From positions 1-51,790 of the forward strand of contig NZ_WKCB01000038.1 of assembly GCF_021606685.1 (NCBI RefSeq): a DNA stretch of 51,790 bases, written 5' to 3'. Origin of the DNA: Pseudomonas syringae. GTDB lineage: Bacteria; Pseudomonadota; Gammaproteobacteria; Pseudomonadales; Pseudomonadaceae. How positions within the stretch are numbered: position 1 is the stretch's first letter; each line of letters opens with the position of its first letter. The notes below the pieces were generated by a model. The model did not search any database, was not told the origin of the DNA, and saw nothing but the letters and a program-made list of their open reading frames with translations. The translations under genes were made by a program, and so were the position numbers. Positions 1 to 8,010 of the stretch are shown one piece after another.

Positions 1-229
1 CCACGTCCTGTGTGTGGGTGAACGGCAGGGGGCCGGTGCGAACGGCGCCGCCCGAACGTTTGCCGTTTTCGTATTGGTAAATTTCGGCGTGCTGCGTGTA
101 GTCGACGATACGTACCCAGGCAGGGTTAGGCTCGTTTTCGGGCGCGGTAAAGTAGTTGGTATGGGGCAAAAACTGGCAGCCTGCGAACAACGGCAATACA
201 AGCAGGCAGAGCAGAGGGCGTATCGACAT
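1..229 (-). CDS. Partial lipoprotein of unknown function (C-terminus off the window)
   Basis: The reading frame starts at the ATG at 227-229 and stays open to the window edge, giving about 76 residues with no stop. The N-terminus is a typical lipoprotein signal: MSIRP, a hydrophobic stretch, then a lipobox ending LFAGC, so the mature protein should be lipidated at Cys18. A purine-rich AGGAAA lies about 9 nt upstream of the start. The visible mature part is polar, with aromatic-rich segments (YTQHAEIYQYENGK). I do not recognise the family. It is probably an outer-membrane or periplasmic lipoprotein of the core chromosome, and may mark the edge of the accessory region to its right. Confidence 0.75.
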   Translation of the reverse strand, partial: MSIRPLLCLLVLPLFAGCQFLPHTNYFTAPENEPNPAWVRIVDYTQHAEIYQYENGKRSGGAVRTGPLPFTHTQDV

Positions 230-491
230 GAAGCCTTTCCTTTTGCGGAGTCAGGGTGACAGACCGCAAAAGAGGAGGCGCATTGCGTAAAGGCTGAAAA
301 TTTTGTGGCTGAATCGTCGCGACGATATCGGTTTCAACCGGTCGCGACAGGCAGAAATCGGCCAAAAGCGGTCAGGAGTGTCTACGAAGTCTGGGGCGAT
401 TCAATGATCTCATCGACGAATGGCAAATTGCTATTACTGTCGAATTTATTAAGATATGGCTCTTTGCCATATTTGATAAGGAAGTCGCTGC
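230..491. other. Intergenic stretch with left copy of a dispersed repeat
   Basis: This gap of 262 bases separates the divergent lipoprotein gene and the 492 gene. Bases around 325-400 (CGGTTTCAACCGGTCGCGAC, then an AATCGGCCAAAAGC-type stretch and a GTCTACGAA...GGGGCGATT stretch) look like a dispersed intergenic repeat. A related copy lies at about 2995-3086, beyond the next two genes. The last 60 bases are AT-rich and probably carry the promoter of the 492 gene, with an AAGGAAG ribosome site just before its ATG. Confidence 0.5.
379..400 (+). repeat. Imperfect direct repeat, left copy
   Basis: The 22-base stretch beginning GTCTACGAA and ending GGGGCGATT matches 18 of 22 positions with 3065-3086. 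All four mismatches are in the middle. Both copies are preceded by CGGCC-containing sequence, so the similarity extends weakly further upstream. The pair brackets the two-gene unit 492-2770. Confidence 0.55.
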
Positions 492-1340
492 ATGTTCAAC
501 GGTGATCTGAAAAAACACGCACTGGAGCAACTCGACAAGGCTCGCAATCGGTACCAACTAGTAGCCGCCGATGTCGAAAAGGGCTGTACAGAGCTGCACG
601 GTGTACGTCACTACGCCAGCACTGACTTGATGGCCACGGTTGAGTCATTCGTCAGTCAACTAGCCAACTCACCGAAAGAATTCGATAAATCCTACGGCAC
701 CTTCAAGGCGGAAACCCAGTCGTTCTGCGGCCTTGTGAAAAAGCTCAACTTTGAAGCGGCTAATGTCGAGTTCACCGCCGGCTCTTCGGCCGTCGCTGGC
801 GTGGCTGCCGGAGTAGGTACCGCCGCTTTCGCACCAACTGCAGCAATGGCTGTTGCGACTACCTTCGGGACTGCGTCCACTGGCGCGGCAATTTCAGGGC
901 TTTCCGGTGCGGCGGCTACAAACGCTGCACTCGCTTGGCTGGGCGGTGGCGCATTGGCGGCAGGCGGTGGAGGTATGACTGGCGGTTCGGCCCTGCTGGC
1001 CTTGGCCGGGCCTATTGGTTGGGGTATCGGTGGTGCTGCCATCATTGGCGGCGGGCTGTACGCCCGTAGCAAAAACAAGAAGCTGGCCGAGGAAGCACAA
1101 GCCCATCGCTCAGAGATTGAAGCCTCTACCCATACATTGGGCGTCGCCAAGGACTGGGTAACCCGGATGGTCGGCTCCACTCGACAACACGTCCAAGGCA
1201 TGAGCGAGCTCCTGGGGGTGCTGATCCGCACTGCACCAAGGGACTACCAGCAGTTCAATGGGGGGCAAAAGGAAATGCTCGCCGCCCTCATCAACCACAT
1301 GAACTCGCTGGCAAAACTGCTGAACAAGGCTCCTGAATAA
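492..1340 (+). CDS. Uncharacterised glycine/alanine-rich membrane-associated protein (282 aa)
   Basis: I do not recognise the family. The first 95 residues are soluble and helical (MFNGDLKKHALEQLDKARNRY...). Residues about 97-195 form a very Gly/Ala-rich hydrophobic region (AAGVGTAAFAPTAAMAVATTFG..., ALAWLGGGALAAGGGG, ALAGPIGWGIGGAAIIGGGLYA) that could make two or three glycine-zipper membrane hairpins. It ends in a basic ARSKNKKL stop-transfer-like segment, followed by a charged helical C-terminus. AAGGAAG sits just upstream of the ATG. The stop codon overlaps the next gene's start by one base, so the two are co-translated. The combination of soluble helices and a glycine-zipper hydrophobic core resembles membrane-active toxins or defence effectors, but that is inference only. 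Confidence 0.8.
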   Translation: MFNGDLKKHALEQLDKARNRYQLVAADVEKGCTELHGVRHYASTDLMATVESFVSQLANSPKEFDKSYGTFKAETQSFCGLVKKLNFEAANVEFTAGSSAVAGVAAGVGTAAFAPTAAMAVATTFGTASTGAAISGLSGAAATNAALAWLGGGALAAGGGGMTGGSALLALAGPIGWGIGGAAIIGGGLYARSKNKKLAEEAQAHRSEIEASTHTLGVAKDWVTRMVGSTRQHVQGMSELLGVLIRTAPRDYQQFNGGQKEMLAALINHMNSLAKLLNKAPE

Positions 1341-2770
1341 TGGCCGGAGATAAAGGCGGTACCGTCCACGACCAGATCAGCGCAGTACTGGTTGACCGTA
1401 TCAACAGCATCCGCATTGATACGACCAACCAATTCCTCAACGCCCAGGACAGCGCATTTCGGCATGCAATCGCGCAGATTGACAAGGTCAGAGTCTTTAT
1501 TGGTTCGCCGGAAAAGATCCTGGGCAATCCTTCCACCAAGCACGGTGAAATTGCCGAACAGGTAGAAGTAGGCATTCGCAACGCCCGCTCCTTACTTGAG
1601 CAGAAAGGCTTCGTGGCTACCTTCGAAGGCGTTGGTCGTACCGCCCCCGAAGACTACTTAGTGGACGGCATCGCCGTTCAATCGAAGTTCATCAACGGCG
1701 CCAGCAAGGGCCTTGATCATGTGTTGGAGCACATGGACAAGTACAAGAACTTCGGGCGTGACGGTTCGTACTACCAAATCCCCAAGGACCAGTACGAAAC
1801 CATCACTCGCGTGATGAACGGTGACAACGGCCCGCTAAATGAAAAGTCCGTCAGGGCCATCATGGCCAAGGTCAAGGAAATTGAGCAAGCGTCCGGGCAG
1901 CCGTTTCAGAACGTGGTCAATCCCAGCATTCAAAATTACGCCGACCCTCAGCAGGGCAAAGTCGTCGAAACCCTGAACAACGAAGAAGCCCAATTAGCCG
2001 AACGCAGCAACCAGCGCAAGGAGCAGATCCTCACCGACAACGGACCATCGTTGGCCGGTGCCGCCCAGGCCGCCGCGATCGCCGGCGCTGTAGGTGGGGC
2101 GGTAGGCCTCACAACTTCGTTGTATGCCAAGTATAAGGACGGTAAAAACGTCTTCAAGGGCGACTTCACCGCCGATGACTGGGCAGACGTCGGCATCGAC
2201 ACAAGCGAAGCCGCAATCGGGGGCGTAATCGCAGGTGGATCAATCTACCTGATGACCAACTACGCCGACATGGCGGCCCCATTCGCTGGCGCGGTCGTCA
2301 GCGCGGCCAAAGGCGTGGGTACCCTGGTCGCGGACTATAACGCCGGCAAAATCGACTTCGATCAATTCGTCAGTCTGGGCACCGTTGTCTGCGCAGAGTC
2401 CGCCATCGTCGGCATCGCCACCGCCGCAGGCCAGGTACTCATCCCCATTCCCGTCATCGGTGCAGTGGTTGGCTCCGTTGCGGGGAAAATGCTCGCTGAG
2501 TTCCTCAAGGGCCAGTCTGCACATATCCAGGCAGAGATGGATGCGCGTATGAAAGAATACCTCGGAAAGCTTGATCACCAATGCCAAGTGGTACTGGAAG
2601 AGATAATGGGGGAGTTTGATCGTCTGGGCGACCTCATGACGGCTGCGTTCGATGTTGAGCGCAATGCGAAGCTGATGCAGAGCAGCGTGGCTTTGGCGCA
2701 GTCGTTGGGTGTTTCTCCGGCGGTGCTGATCACCGGCCATGATGATCTTGATGCGTTTATGATGGCTTGA
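1340..2770 (+). CDS. Uncharacterised 476-aa protein with possible QxK nuclease-like segment and hydrophobic C-terminal half
   Basis: The start ATG overlaps the stop of the preceding gene (TAATG), so the pair forms one translational unit. Residues about 70-130 contain HGEIAEQVEVGIRNARSLLE followed by TAPEDYLVDGIAVQSKF, that is, an acidic residue, then D-x8-QSK. The order E...D...QxK is reminiscent of PD-(D/E)xK folds such as the Mrr type, though it is too short to prove homology. Residues about 235-265, 290-330 and 355-400 are Gly/Ala-rich hydrophobic segments like those of its partner. The C-terminus is helical and acidic. No known family could be assigned. The shared glycine-rich architecture suggests the two proteins act together at a membrane. 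Confidence 0.8.
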   Translation: MAGDKGGTVHDQISAVLVDRINSIRIDTTNQFLNAQDSAFRHAIAQIDKVRVFIGSPEKILGNPSTKHGEIAEQVEVGIRNARSLLEQKGFVATFEGVGRTAPEDYLVDGIAVQSKFINGASKGLDHVLEHMDKYKNFGRDGSYYQIPKDQYETITRVMNGDNGPLNEKSVRAIMAKVKEIEQASGQPFQNVVNPSIQNYADPQQGKVVETLNNEEAQLAERSNQRKEQILTDNGPSLAGAAQAAAIAGAVGGAVGLTTSLYAKYKDGKNVFKGDFTADDWADVGIDTSEAAIGGVIAGGSIYLMTNYADMAAPFAGAVVSAAKGVGTLVADYNAGKIDFDQFVSLGTVVCAESAIVGIATAAGQVLIPIPVIGAVVGSVAGKMLAEFLKGQSAHIQAEMDARMKEYLGKLDHQCQVVLEEIMGEFDRLGDLMTAAFDVERNAKLMQSSVALAQSLGVSPAVLITGHDDLDAFMMA

Positions 2771-3123
2771 ATGGTTGGGGCGCGTGCGTCGCGACCCAAC
2801 TATTTGGTCAAGTCGATGGGCTACGCTCTGTACGGAATTCATAGAAATTGCACCGCCCCCATTCCAATCCTGGGACTTTGCACAGTTCTTAGCTATCAAA
2901 GGAAAGAAAACCTGCGATCGCAAAGCCTTATGAAATCTCAAATGCGGCTTGGAATCTGGTCGTGGATTTCCTAGTAGAGACGTGTCGTATAGGCCGGTTG
3001 AATCCACAGGCGTTATCTGCCTTTCGCGAGGGGCATAAAACGGCCAGCATCGGACACTCAAAGATGTCTACGAAACTAGGGGCGATTGACCTTCCGAAAA
3101 CTCTTACGAAATGCCACATTGCC
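2771..3123. other. Intergenic stretch with right copy of the dispersed repeat
   Basis: About 350 bases separate the 1340 gene from the probable start of the next gene. The reading frame of the next gene is open back to a GTG at 2962. However, 2995-3086 resembles the intergenic repeat upstream of 492, so this part is probably non-coding. No clear terminator hairpin is seen after 2770. Confidence 0.45.
3065..3086 (+). repeat. Imperfect direct repeat, right copy
   Basis: This stretch matches 379-400 at 18 of 22 positions (GTCTACGAA, four differing bases, GGGGCGATT). It lies downstream of the two-gene unit and just before the likely start of the 3124 gene. Confidence 0.55.
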
Positions 3124-3894
3124 ATGACAAAAAATATTTTCTATGAACACGCTTTAGATCTTATGGAGAACACAGTTAATGGGTTCTCACTGCGCGTCCC
3201 TGCACCAAGACGTGCCCAGTTTAGGCATTCATTTGTTTATCGGCATGTGGAGAAGACGGTACATCAAGCGCTGGTGCAGAAGCTGGCTCGGATGGTGAGC
3301 ACTCTCCGTGCCGCATGGCTGCTCTTGGATGCAGGATTTGTTCAAGAGCAGGCTGCGCTACAACGAATTCTTGATGAAATCATCGAAGATATTTCGTTTC
3401 TTTCCTTCTCGGTAGTATTGGGAAATTCAGAACCGTCACATAAGAATTACCTTGAGTGGTTCTTTCAGGAGGAATTTGATCCCAATAACGCTGTCGTTAC
3501 GTCCAAACCACGGGCATCGGTTCCGAGGAAAAAGATTCAGGCTTACTTGGATCGATGCGTAAGCGGTCCCAAAGGCTCAAGCAAAGGCCTGGACGCATCC
3601 AGAACTGTGAGCAAGGCATATTCTGGTTTCGTCCATGCCGCGTCACCGCAAATCATGGATATGTATGGTGGGGTTCCACCGAGGTTCCATATGCGCGGGA
3701 TGCTGGGAACCGAGAGGCAAGCGGAGCACAGTGCAGACCTTTGGAACTACTTCTATCGGAGCATTATTGCTTGCTGCTTATCAGCAAAGGCCTTCGGTGA
3801 TGAAGGACTATTTGTCTCAATTCGAAAATTCGAAGCTGAATTTCTGCGTGAAACCGGTAGCGATTACCAGTCCAATGAGTGGCTACAGATATAA
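3124..3894 (+). CDS. Uncharacterised helical protein (256 aa), possibly HEPN-like
   Basis: The open frame begins at a GTG at 2962 and has ATGs at 3064 and 3124. I chose 3124 (MTKNIFYEHALDLMENTV) because the sequence before it looks like an intergenic repeat; no start has a good ribosome site. The protein is mostly helical and soluble, with FRHSFVYRHVEKTVHQALVQKLARM and LLLDAGFVQEQAALQRILDEI near the N-terminus. Around residue 165 comes SRTVSKAYSGFVHAASPQIMD. The 'lSkayS.fvHas' pattern resembles helical HEPN-like/DUF5677-type proteins, but the R-x4-6-H ribonuclease motif is not exact. Base composition is lower in GC than the core genes to the right. Function is unknown; a link to phage defence is only suggested by the neighbours. 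Confidence 0.65.
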   Translation: MTKNIFYEHALDLMENTVNGFSLRVPAPRRAQFRHSFVYRHVEKTVHQALVQKLARMVSTLRAAWLLLDAGFVQEQAALQRILDEIIEDISFLSFSVVLGNSEPSHKNYLEWFFQEEFDPNNAVVTSKPRASVPRKKIQAYLDRCVSGPKGSSKGLDASRTVSKAYSGFVHAASPQIMDMYGGVPPRFHMRGMLGTERQAEHSADLWNYFYRSIIACCLSAKAFGDEGLFVSIRKFEAEFLRETGSDYQSNEWLQI

Positions 3895-4105
3895 TCACCT
3901 TAATCTGATCAGTCGTCGTCCGCTTCTGGCCCAGAGTGTGTAAAAACGCTTCACCAAAATTTAAGTGTCCGCGTCTACGTCAAATCTGAAATTTATCGGT
4001 ACGTCAGCAGATGTGGATTTTGCGTAGAAGCGCGATTTTCGGTTCGGTTTTGAGTACCTGTCGCGCTCAAAAACGTTTTTCCACAGCCTCGGCCGAGAGC
4101 CGACT

Positions 4106-5383
4106 TTACTTGCAGGCTACTGACCAAAGCTGATCGAGCTTTGTCGTGTAACTTCGACTCATGAGCTCGCGACGCATCCCCCAAGCTGGAGTAGATGGGA
4201 TACTACCTGATCGTAAAGTCCCCCTACCCCATCGTTCGTTAATCTGGTCCAGCACCGTCATCGCCCGAGTTGCCTTAGTCGGCTGCGACACTGCAAATAG
4301 GTCGTCGGTATACTCACCTGGCTGACACAGGTTGAGCAACATCACCTCTGCCTTGCTGTACTTGAAGCCGGGTCTAAATATCCGATCAAGCGCCCCCACT
4401 GCTGCCTGCGTTAGCAGCCGGACGTCATCAGTGGGATACGGCATATCCACCACCACCCCATTGGCATACTTCGCCTCCTCCGGGTTGAACATGCCAGTGC
4501 GGATGCACACACGTACCTTCTTACACAGCGAGTTTTGAGCACGGAGTTTCTCAGAGGCACGCATCATGTAGGTAGCCACCGCCTCTTTGATGGGCGCTAA
4601 CTCCGTCAACCTCATGCCGAACATACGGCTGCAGCATATCTCCTGCTTTGGCGGATCCGGCTCGTCCAGCTCAAGGCAAGGCGTGCCACCCAGCTCCCTG
4701 GCCGTTTTCTCGATCACTACGCTGAACTTCTTACGGAGCGTCCACGGGTCGGCCTTTGCCAGGTCCATCGCCGACTTGATACCAATGGCATCAAGGTGGA
4801 GCTTCATCTTGCGGCCGACACCCCACACTTCCGCCACGTCTGTATTGCGTAGCACCCAGTCACGCTTAGCCGAATCGGTGATGTTGACCACCCCACCGGT
4901 TTGGGACTGCAGGCGCTTCGCGGTGTGGTTTGCCAGCTTCGCCAAAGTCTTTGTGTGAGCGATGCCAACACCGACAGGGATACCGGTGCAGCGAAGCACC
5001 TGGGCACGAATCTGCCGGCCTAACGCATCCAACCCACCGATACCAGTCAGGTCGGCGAACGCCTCGTCGATGCTGTACACCTCAACCGCCGGCACCATCG
5101 CCTCGATCAGGCTCATGACTCGCTCGCTCATATCGCCGTACAGCGCATAGTTAGAGGAGAACGGCACAATGCCGTGCTGCTTGAGCTTGTGCTTAATCTG
5201 GAAATACGGCTCGCCCATCTTGATGAACGGTTTGGCGTCGTAGCTACGGGCAATCACACAACCATCGTTGTTACTCAGCACCACGATGGGCACCTTTGCC
5301 AGATCGGGTCGGAACACCCGCTCGCAACTGGCATAGAAGCTGTTGCAGTCGATCAGTGCGAAGGTTGGCTGCTCCTTAGACAT
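4106..5383 (-). CDS. umuC: DNA polymerase V catalytic subunit UmuC (Y-family)
   Basis: This 425-residue Y-family translesion polymerase is full length for UmuC/RulB proteins. The N-terminus holds the first metal-binding Asp ([17 protein letters not shown]) and the steric segment [14 protein letters not shown]. The second catalytic pair is in [11 protein letters not shown]. The helix-hairpin-helix region ([17 protein letters not shown]) and the little-finger domain follow, and the C-terminus is the usual DUF4113-like [10 protein letters not shown] region. UmuC joins UmuD' and RecA-ATP to copy past lesions, at the cost of mutations. The start overlaps the umuD stop by 8 nt, indicating one operon under the LexA box at 5818-5833. 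umuDC copies are common cargo of pseudomonad mobile elements, which fits the integrase nearby. Confidence 0.96.
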   Translation of the reverse strand: MSKEQPTFALIDCNSFYASCERVFRPDLAKVPIVVLSNNDGCVIARSYDAKPFIKMGEPYFQIKHKLKQHGIVPFSSNYALYGDMSERVMSLIEAMVPAVEVYSIDEAFADLTGIGGLDALGRQIRAQVLRCTGIPVGVGIAHTKTLAKLANHTAKRLQSQTGGVVNITDSAKRDWVLRNTDVAEVWGVGRKMKLHLDAIGIKSAMDLAKADPWTLRKKFSVVIEKTARELGGTPCLELDEPDPPKQEICCSRMFGMRLTELAPIKEAVATYMMRASEKLRAQNSLCKKVRVCIRTGMFNPEEAKYANGVVVDMPYPTDDVRLLTQAAVGALDRIFRPGFKYSKAEVMLLNLCQPGEYTDDLFAVSQPTKATRAMTVLDQINERWGRGTLRSGSIPSTPAWGMRRELMSRSYTTKLDQLWSVACK

Positions 5384-5801
5384 GGCTGCGCACCGTGCTG
5401 GTGATCACGCCCCAGATCGACAGCTCGTCGCCTTCGAGAACGTAGCGAGCCGGGAATTTTGGATTCTCAGAAAGCAGCACTACCTCCCGGCCGCGCTTAC
5501 ATAGGCGCTTGCACACGGGCTCATTGTTCAGCAGCGCCACCACCACATGCCCGTGGACCGGTTCAATGGCACGATCTACCACGGCGAGGTCACCATCGAA
5601 GATCCCGACGCCTTGCATGCTTTCACCGGTGATAGCTACCAGGTACACGTGCGGCGCACGGATGTTCAAAACTTCATCCAGCGAGATGTGCTGTTCGATG
5701 TGATCCGCTGCCGGCGATGGAAAACCGGCAGGCACCTGGAAGGAGCACAGGGGCAGCTTCGCGCCGACTTCAGCGATGGGACCTAAGATTGAGAAGCTCA
5801 T
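5376..5801 (-). CDS. umuD: Self-cleaving SOS protein UmuD (S24 peptidase)
   Basis: The 141-residue protein starts at the ATG at 5799-5801 ([13 protein letters not shown]). That start is preferred over an upstream in-frame ATG because the LexA box at 5818-5833 would otherwise lie inside the gene. Self-cleavage should occur at Ala25-Gly26 in QVPAGFPSP. The catalytic serine is Ser61 in TGESMQG and the lysine is Lys98 in PVCKRL, close to the E. coli positions (60 and 97). RecA filaments stimulate cleavage, giving UmuD', the partner of UmuC. It is the first gene of the umuDC operon and overlaps umuC. Confidence 0.95.
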   Translation of the reverse strand: MSFSILGPIAEVGAKLPLCSFQVPAGFPSPAADHIEQHISLDEVLNIRAPHVYLVAITGESMQGVGIFDGDLAVVDRAIEPVHGHVVVALLNNEPVCKRLCKRGREVVLLSENPKFPARYVLEGDELSIWGVITSTVRSHV

Positions 5802-5817
5802 GAATCGACACTCAAAG

Positions 5818-5833
5818 CTGTACATACATACAG
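5818..5833 (-). promoter_or_regulatory. LexA (SOS) box of umuDC
   Basis: CTGTACATACATACAG matches the CTG-N10-CAG LexA operator with the alternating AT core. It ends 17 bases upstream of the umuD start, so LexA bound here would block transcription of umuDC until DNA damage. Confidence 0.93.
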
Positions 5834-6142
5834 TTAACGTCATGCGCGAATTGCAGTCAATTTGGGTTCAGATAAATCTGATCGGTGGGCGCGCGTACGT
5901 GCAGATTCGAGCGCTAGGGGTAGACGGCAGTTCACTTCTAAGATCTAAAAGGATGAATTGCACACTAATCCAGTGCGTTCAGGTGCCCCCCCTATGACAA
6001 GACCGAAAACAGCAACTCTCTACCTGCAAGGGTTATCTTCAACGCGACTCTGGAGTCGACAAAAATCTTAAAATACCGAATAATCACCTTTAGTTAAAAA
6101 TTAGATCCAGTTACACAGACTAAAAATTTAGAGCCCACTTCA
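5834..6142. other. Intergenic stretch between umuD and the 6143 gene
   Basis: About 310 bases lie between divergent genes. The half nearest umuD is GC-rich. The half nearest 6143 becomes AT-rich, matching that gene. A small hairpin (CGACTC-TG-GAGTCG, 6045-6058) is visible. No convincing gene is seen; a 73-codon frame across 5776-5997 has no supporting features. Confidence 0.4.
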
Positions 6143-6769
6143 ATGTCAGATATAAAATATGTAACAGAAGACTATTCAAAAACATACCTATCACTGATGA
6201 AGAGCGCGCTAGAAAACTCACTCGATTTCAACTTTGACAACAAGCCACGAATTTCAATCACTGAAAAAATAGACCAAGAATTACTAGAGTTCATCGCAGT
6301 AAAAATTGAACAAAATTTAATCCCGCACTTGCTAAGAATACATCCTACCTATTGGGGAAATAGCTGCCAACTTTTGTCCTCGCATATATTCGCATACCTA
6401 GCATCTAAAGGCATAGATGCCGAAATTGTATATGGCGAAGTAGAAATAAACGGAACGTTAGAATTCGACACTACACTGCAAGGACTAAAGCGTGAATTTC
6501 ACTCTGACCCTCCCCTTGCGGGTGGTCAAGCCCTCCACGCATGGGTATCGCTCGGAGGAGACATAATTATCGATGCCGCAATCCCGGACAGAATGATAAA
6601 GCTTTACCAGCTCCCAAGCGAACGACTACCTTTATTCCTTATTGGGCGCGCCTCAGAACTTTCTCGTACATTTAGAACCAGATATCAACCTTTATTAGTA
6701 GGGACTGACTTCCTTGCAAGAACAAATCCACCAGACCCACTTAAACTAATTGACTATTACTCCGAGTAA
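6143..6769 (+). CDS. AT-rich orphan protein with a transglutaminase/NAT-like Cys-His-Asp triad
   Basis: The 208-residue protein starts MSDIKYVTEDYSKTYLS; the ribosome site is weak (GAGCCC). Its DNA is visibly richer in A/T than the surrounding genome, pointing to recent acquisition. Three segments match the papain/transglutaminase-like order: Cys75 in WGNSCQLLSSHIFAYL, His132 in ALHAWVSLGG, and Asp144 in IIIDAAIPD. In that fold the Cys begins a helix and the His and Asp sit on neighbouring strands, as predicted here. The substrate is unknown. It could be a peptidase, acyltransferase or amidase. It stands alone between umuDC and the prophage tail genes, a common place for cargo genes. Confidence 0.7.
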   Translation: MSDIKYVTEDYSKTYLSLMKSALENSLDFNFDNKPRISITEKIDQELLEFIAVKIEQNLIPHLLRIHPTYWGNSCQLLSSHIFAYLASKGIDAEIVYGEVEINGTLEFDTTLQGLKREFHSDPPLAGGQALHAWVSLGGDIIIDAAIPDRMIKLYQLPSERLPLFLIGRASELSRTFRTRYQPLLVGTDFLARTNPPDPLKLIDYYSE

Positions 6770-6842
6770 CAATCCTTGCATCTTCTAAAGCTTAGCATTC
6801 GCTATACTTGAGATCTCCGATAGTGATAATAGTGCTGCCCCA

Positions 6843-7594
6843 TCAAATGCTAAAAAGCCCGCCTAAATCATCGGGTTCCCAACTCATGATCACCAGCTCA
6901 CCGCTTACATCTGCTTTACCCTGCCGCTGATTGGCAGTGGTGTAGCGAATGTCCAGCGTCTCAAAGTGAAAGCCATCGAACACCCGCCGAATGTCCGGAT
7001 GATCGTTGATGCTGACCATCACCTTCCCCTTACAACGCCGCATGAATTCGGCCATACGCTCATAGTTTTCAAAAGAAAAATCGACGCCATAGCCTGCCGT
7101 CTGCCAGTAAGGCGGGTCCATGTAGTGAAAGGTATGCGCCCGGTCGTAGCGCTCGGCGCAGTCCAACCAGGGCAGGTTCTCAACGTAGGTGCCCGACAAC
7201 CGTTGCCACGCTGCAGACAGGTTCTCCTCGATCCGCAGCAGGTTGATGGCCGGGCCAGTGGTCGCGGTACCAAACGTCTGCCCCGTCACCTTGCCGGCAA
7301 AGGCATGGTGCTGCAGATAAAAGAATCGGGCGGCGCGTTGGATGTCGGTAAGGGTTTCAGGGCGAGTCATCTTCTGCCACTCGAAAACCTGGCGGGAGCT
7401 GAGCGCCCATTTGAACTGGCGCACGAATTCTTCCAGGTGGTTCTGCACGACGCGGTACAGCGTCACCAGGTCGCCGTTGATATCGTTGAGGACTTCAACC
7501 GGCGCGGCCTGGGGGCGCATGAAGTAGAGCGCGGCGCCGCCGGCAAAGACTTCGACGTAGCATTCGTGGGGTGGGAAGAGAGGGATAAGGCGGC
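6843..7594 (-). pseudogene. Phage DNA adenine methylase, 5'-truncated
   Basis: The reading frame carries the amino-methyltransferase core: FPPHECYVEVFAGGAALYF (SAM-binding motif I, FxGG), VEVLNDINGDLVTLYR, and the catalytic HYMDPPYWQTAGYG (DPPY). It ends normally (EPDDLGGLFSI, stop at 6843). The N-terminus is missing: upstream of RLIPLFPPHE the sequence becomes the start of tail gene D in another frame. Only about the first 20-30 codons appear lost, including the start and the usual WxGGK segment. An internal ATG at 7518-7520 would skip the FxGG motif. Such Dam genes sit downstream of D in P2-like Pseudomonas prophages. It is probably inactive. Confidence 0.8.
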
Positions 7595-7723
7595 ATCGAT
7601 GCGCAGCTCGAAGTCGTCCGACTCCATGCCAGGTTTGTCAGTGGTTTTCAGCAGTAACAGGCGGTCATTGATCAGCGCAGTAATGTCCTTACCGTCTGCA
7701 ACGACGCGAAAGCGAGGGGTCAT
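7595..7723 (-). pseudogene. P2-like tail protein D, N-terminal fragment
   Basis: The start MTPRFRVVADGKDITAL and the following LINDRLLLLKTTDKPG...DDFELRID match the N-terminus of gpD, the hub protein under the tail baseplate. After about residue 43 the family sequence stops and the DNA continues as the dam gene in a different frame, so the frame runs on into unrelated residues. Normal gpD has more than 300 residues. A deletion clearly fused D to dam near base 7595. Confidence 0.82.
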
Positions 7724-7765
7724 GGTTCACCCAGTTACCCCGCCAACGCGGGGGAATGTTGGCGG

Positions 7766-7781
7766 CCGTTACGCGTAACGG
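7766..7781. repeat. 16-bp palindrome, shared core with 9032-9043
   Basis: CCGTTACGCGTAACGG is a perfect palindrome lying 42 bases upstream of the gene D start. Its 12-base core GTTACGCGTAAC recurs upstream of the sheath gene. It may be a protein-binding site. Confidence 0.6.
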
Positions 7782-7803
7782 AAAAAAGGACAGCCAGGCC
7801 TGG

Positions 7804-8010
7804 CTAATCCCACAGCATCACAAGCTCTTCGGTCGGTGCCGGCATGTCCGGCAGGACAATCACCACACCAGGTCGGTACGGCTGAACCTCATCGGCAAGC
7901 CCCTGATTGGCATCGAGTACGGCCTCGACTGTGCCGCTCAGGTGACCGTAGTAGTTGTTGCAGATGGTATCCAGAAGATCCCCATCAGACGTTCTGCATG
8001 TCGTCGCCAT
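7804..8010 (-). CDS. P2-like tail protein X (LysM-like)
   Basis: The 68-residue protein starts at the ATG at 8008-8010 (MATTCRTSDGDLLDTI), inside the end of the U frame. Overlapping U-X genes are usual for these phages. The sequence DGDLLDTICNNYYG followed by VEAVLDANQGLAD and YRPGVVIVLPD is the gpX signature, a small LysM-like fold at the tail tip. It seems intact although both neighbours (U and D) are truncated. Confidence 0.88.
   Translation of the reverse strand: MATTCRTSDGDLLDTICNNYYGHLSGTVEAVLDANQGLADEVQPYRPGVVIVLPDMPAPTEELVMLWD

Noticed and set aside
14..259. Plus-strand frame opposite the lipoprotein gene
   Set aside because: The minus strand has a clear lipoprotein signal and ribosome site; the plus frame has neither.
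3635..3943. 102-codon frame overlapping the 3124 gene
   Set aside because: Overlaps a longer, more protein-like frame on the same strand and has no recognisable content.
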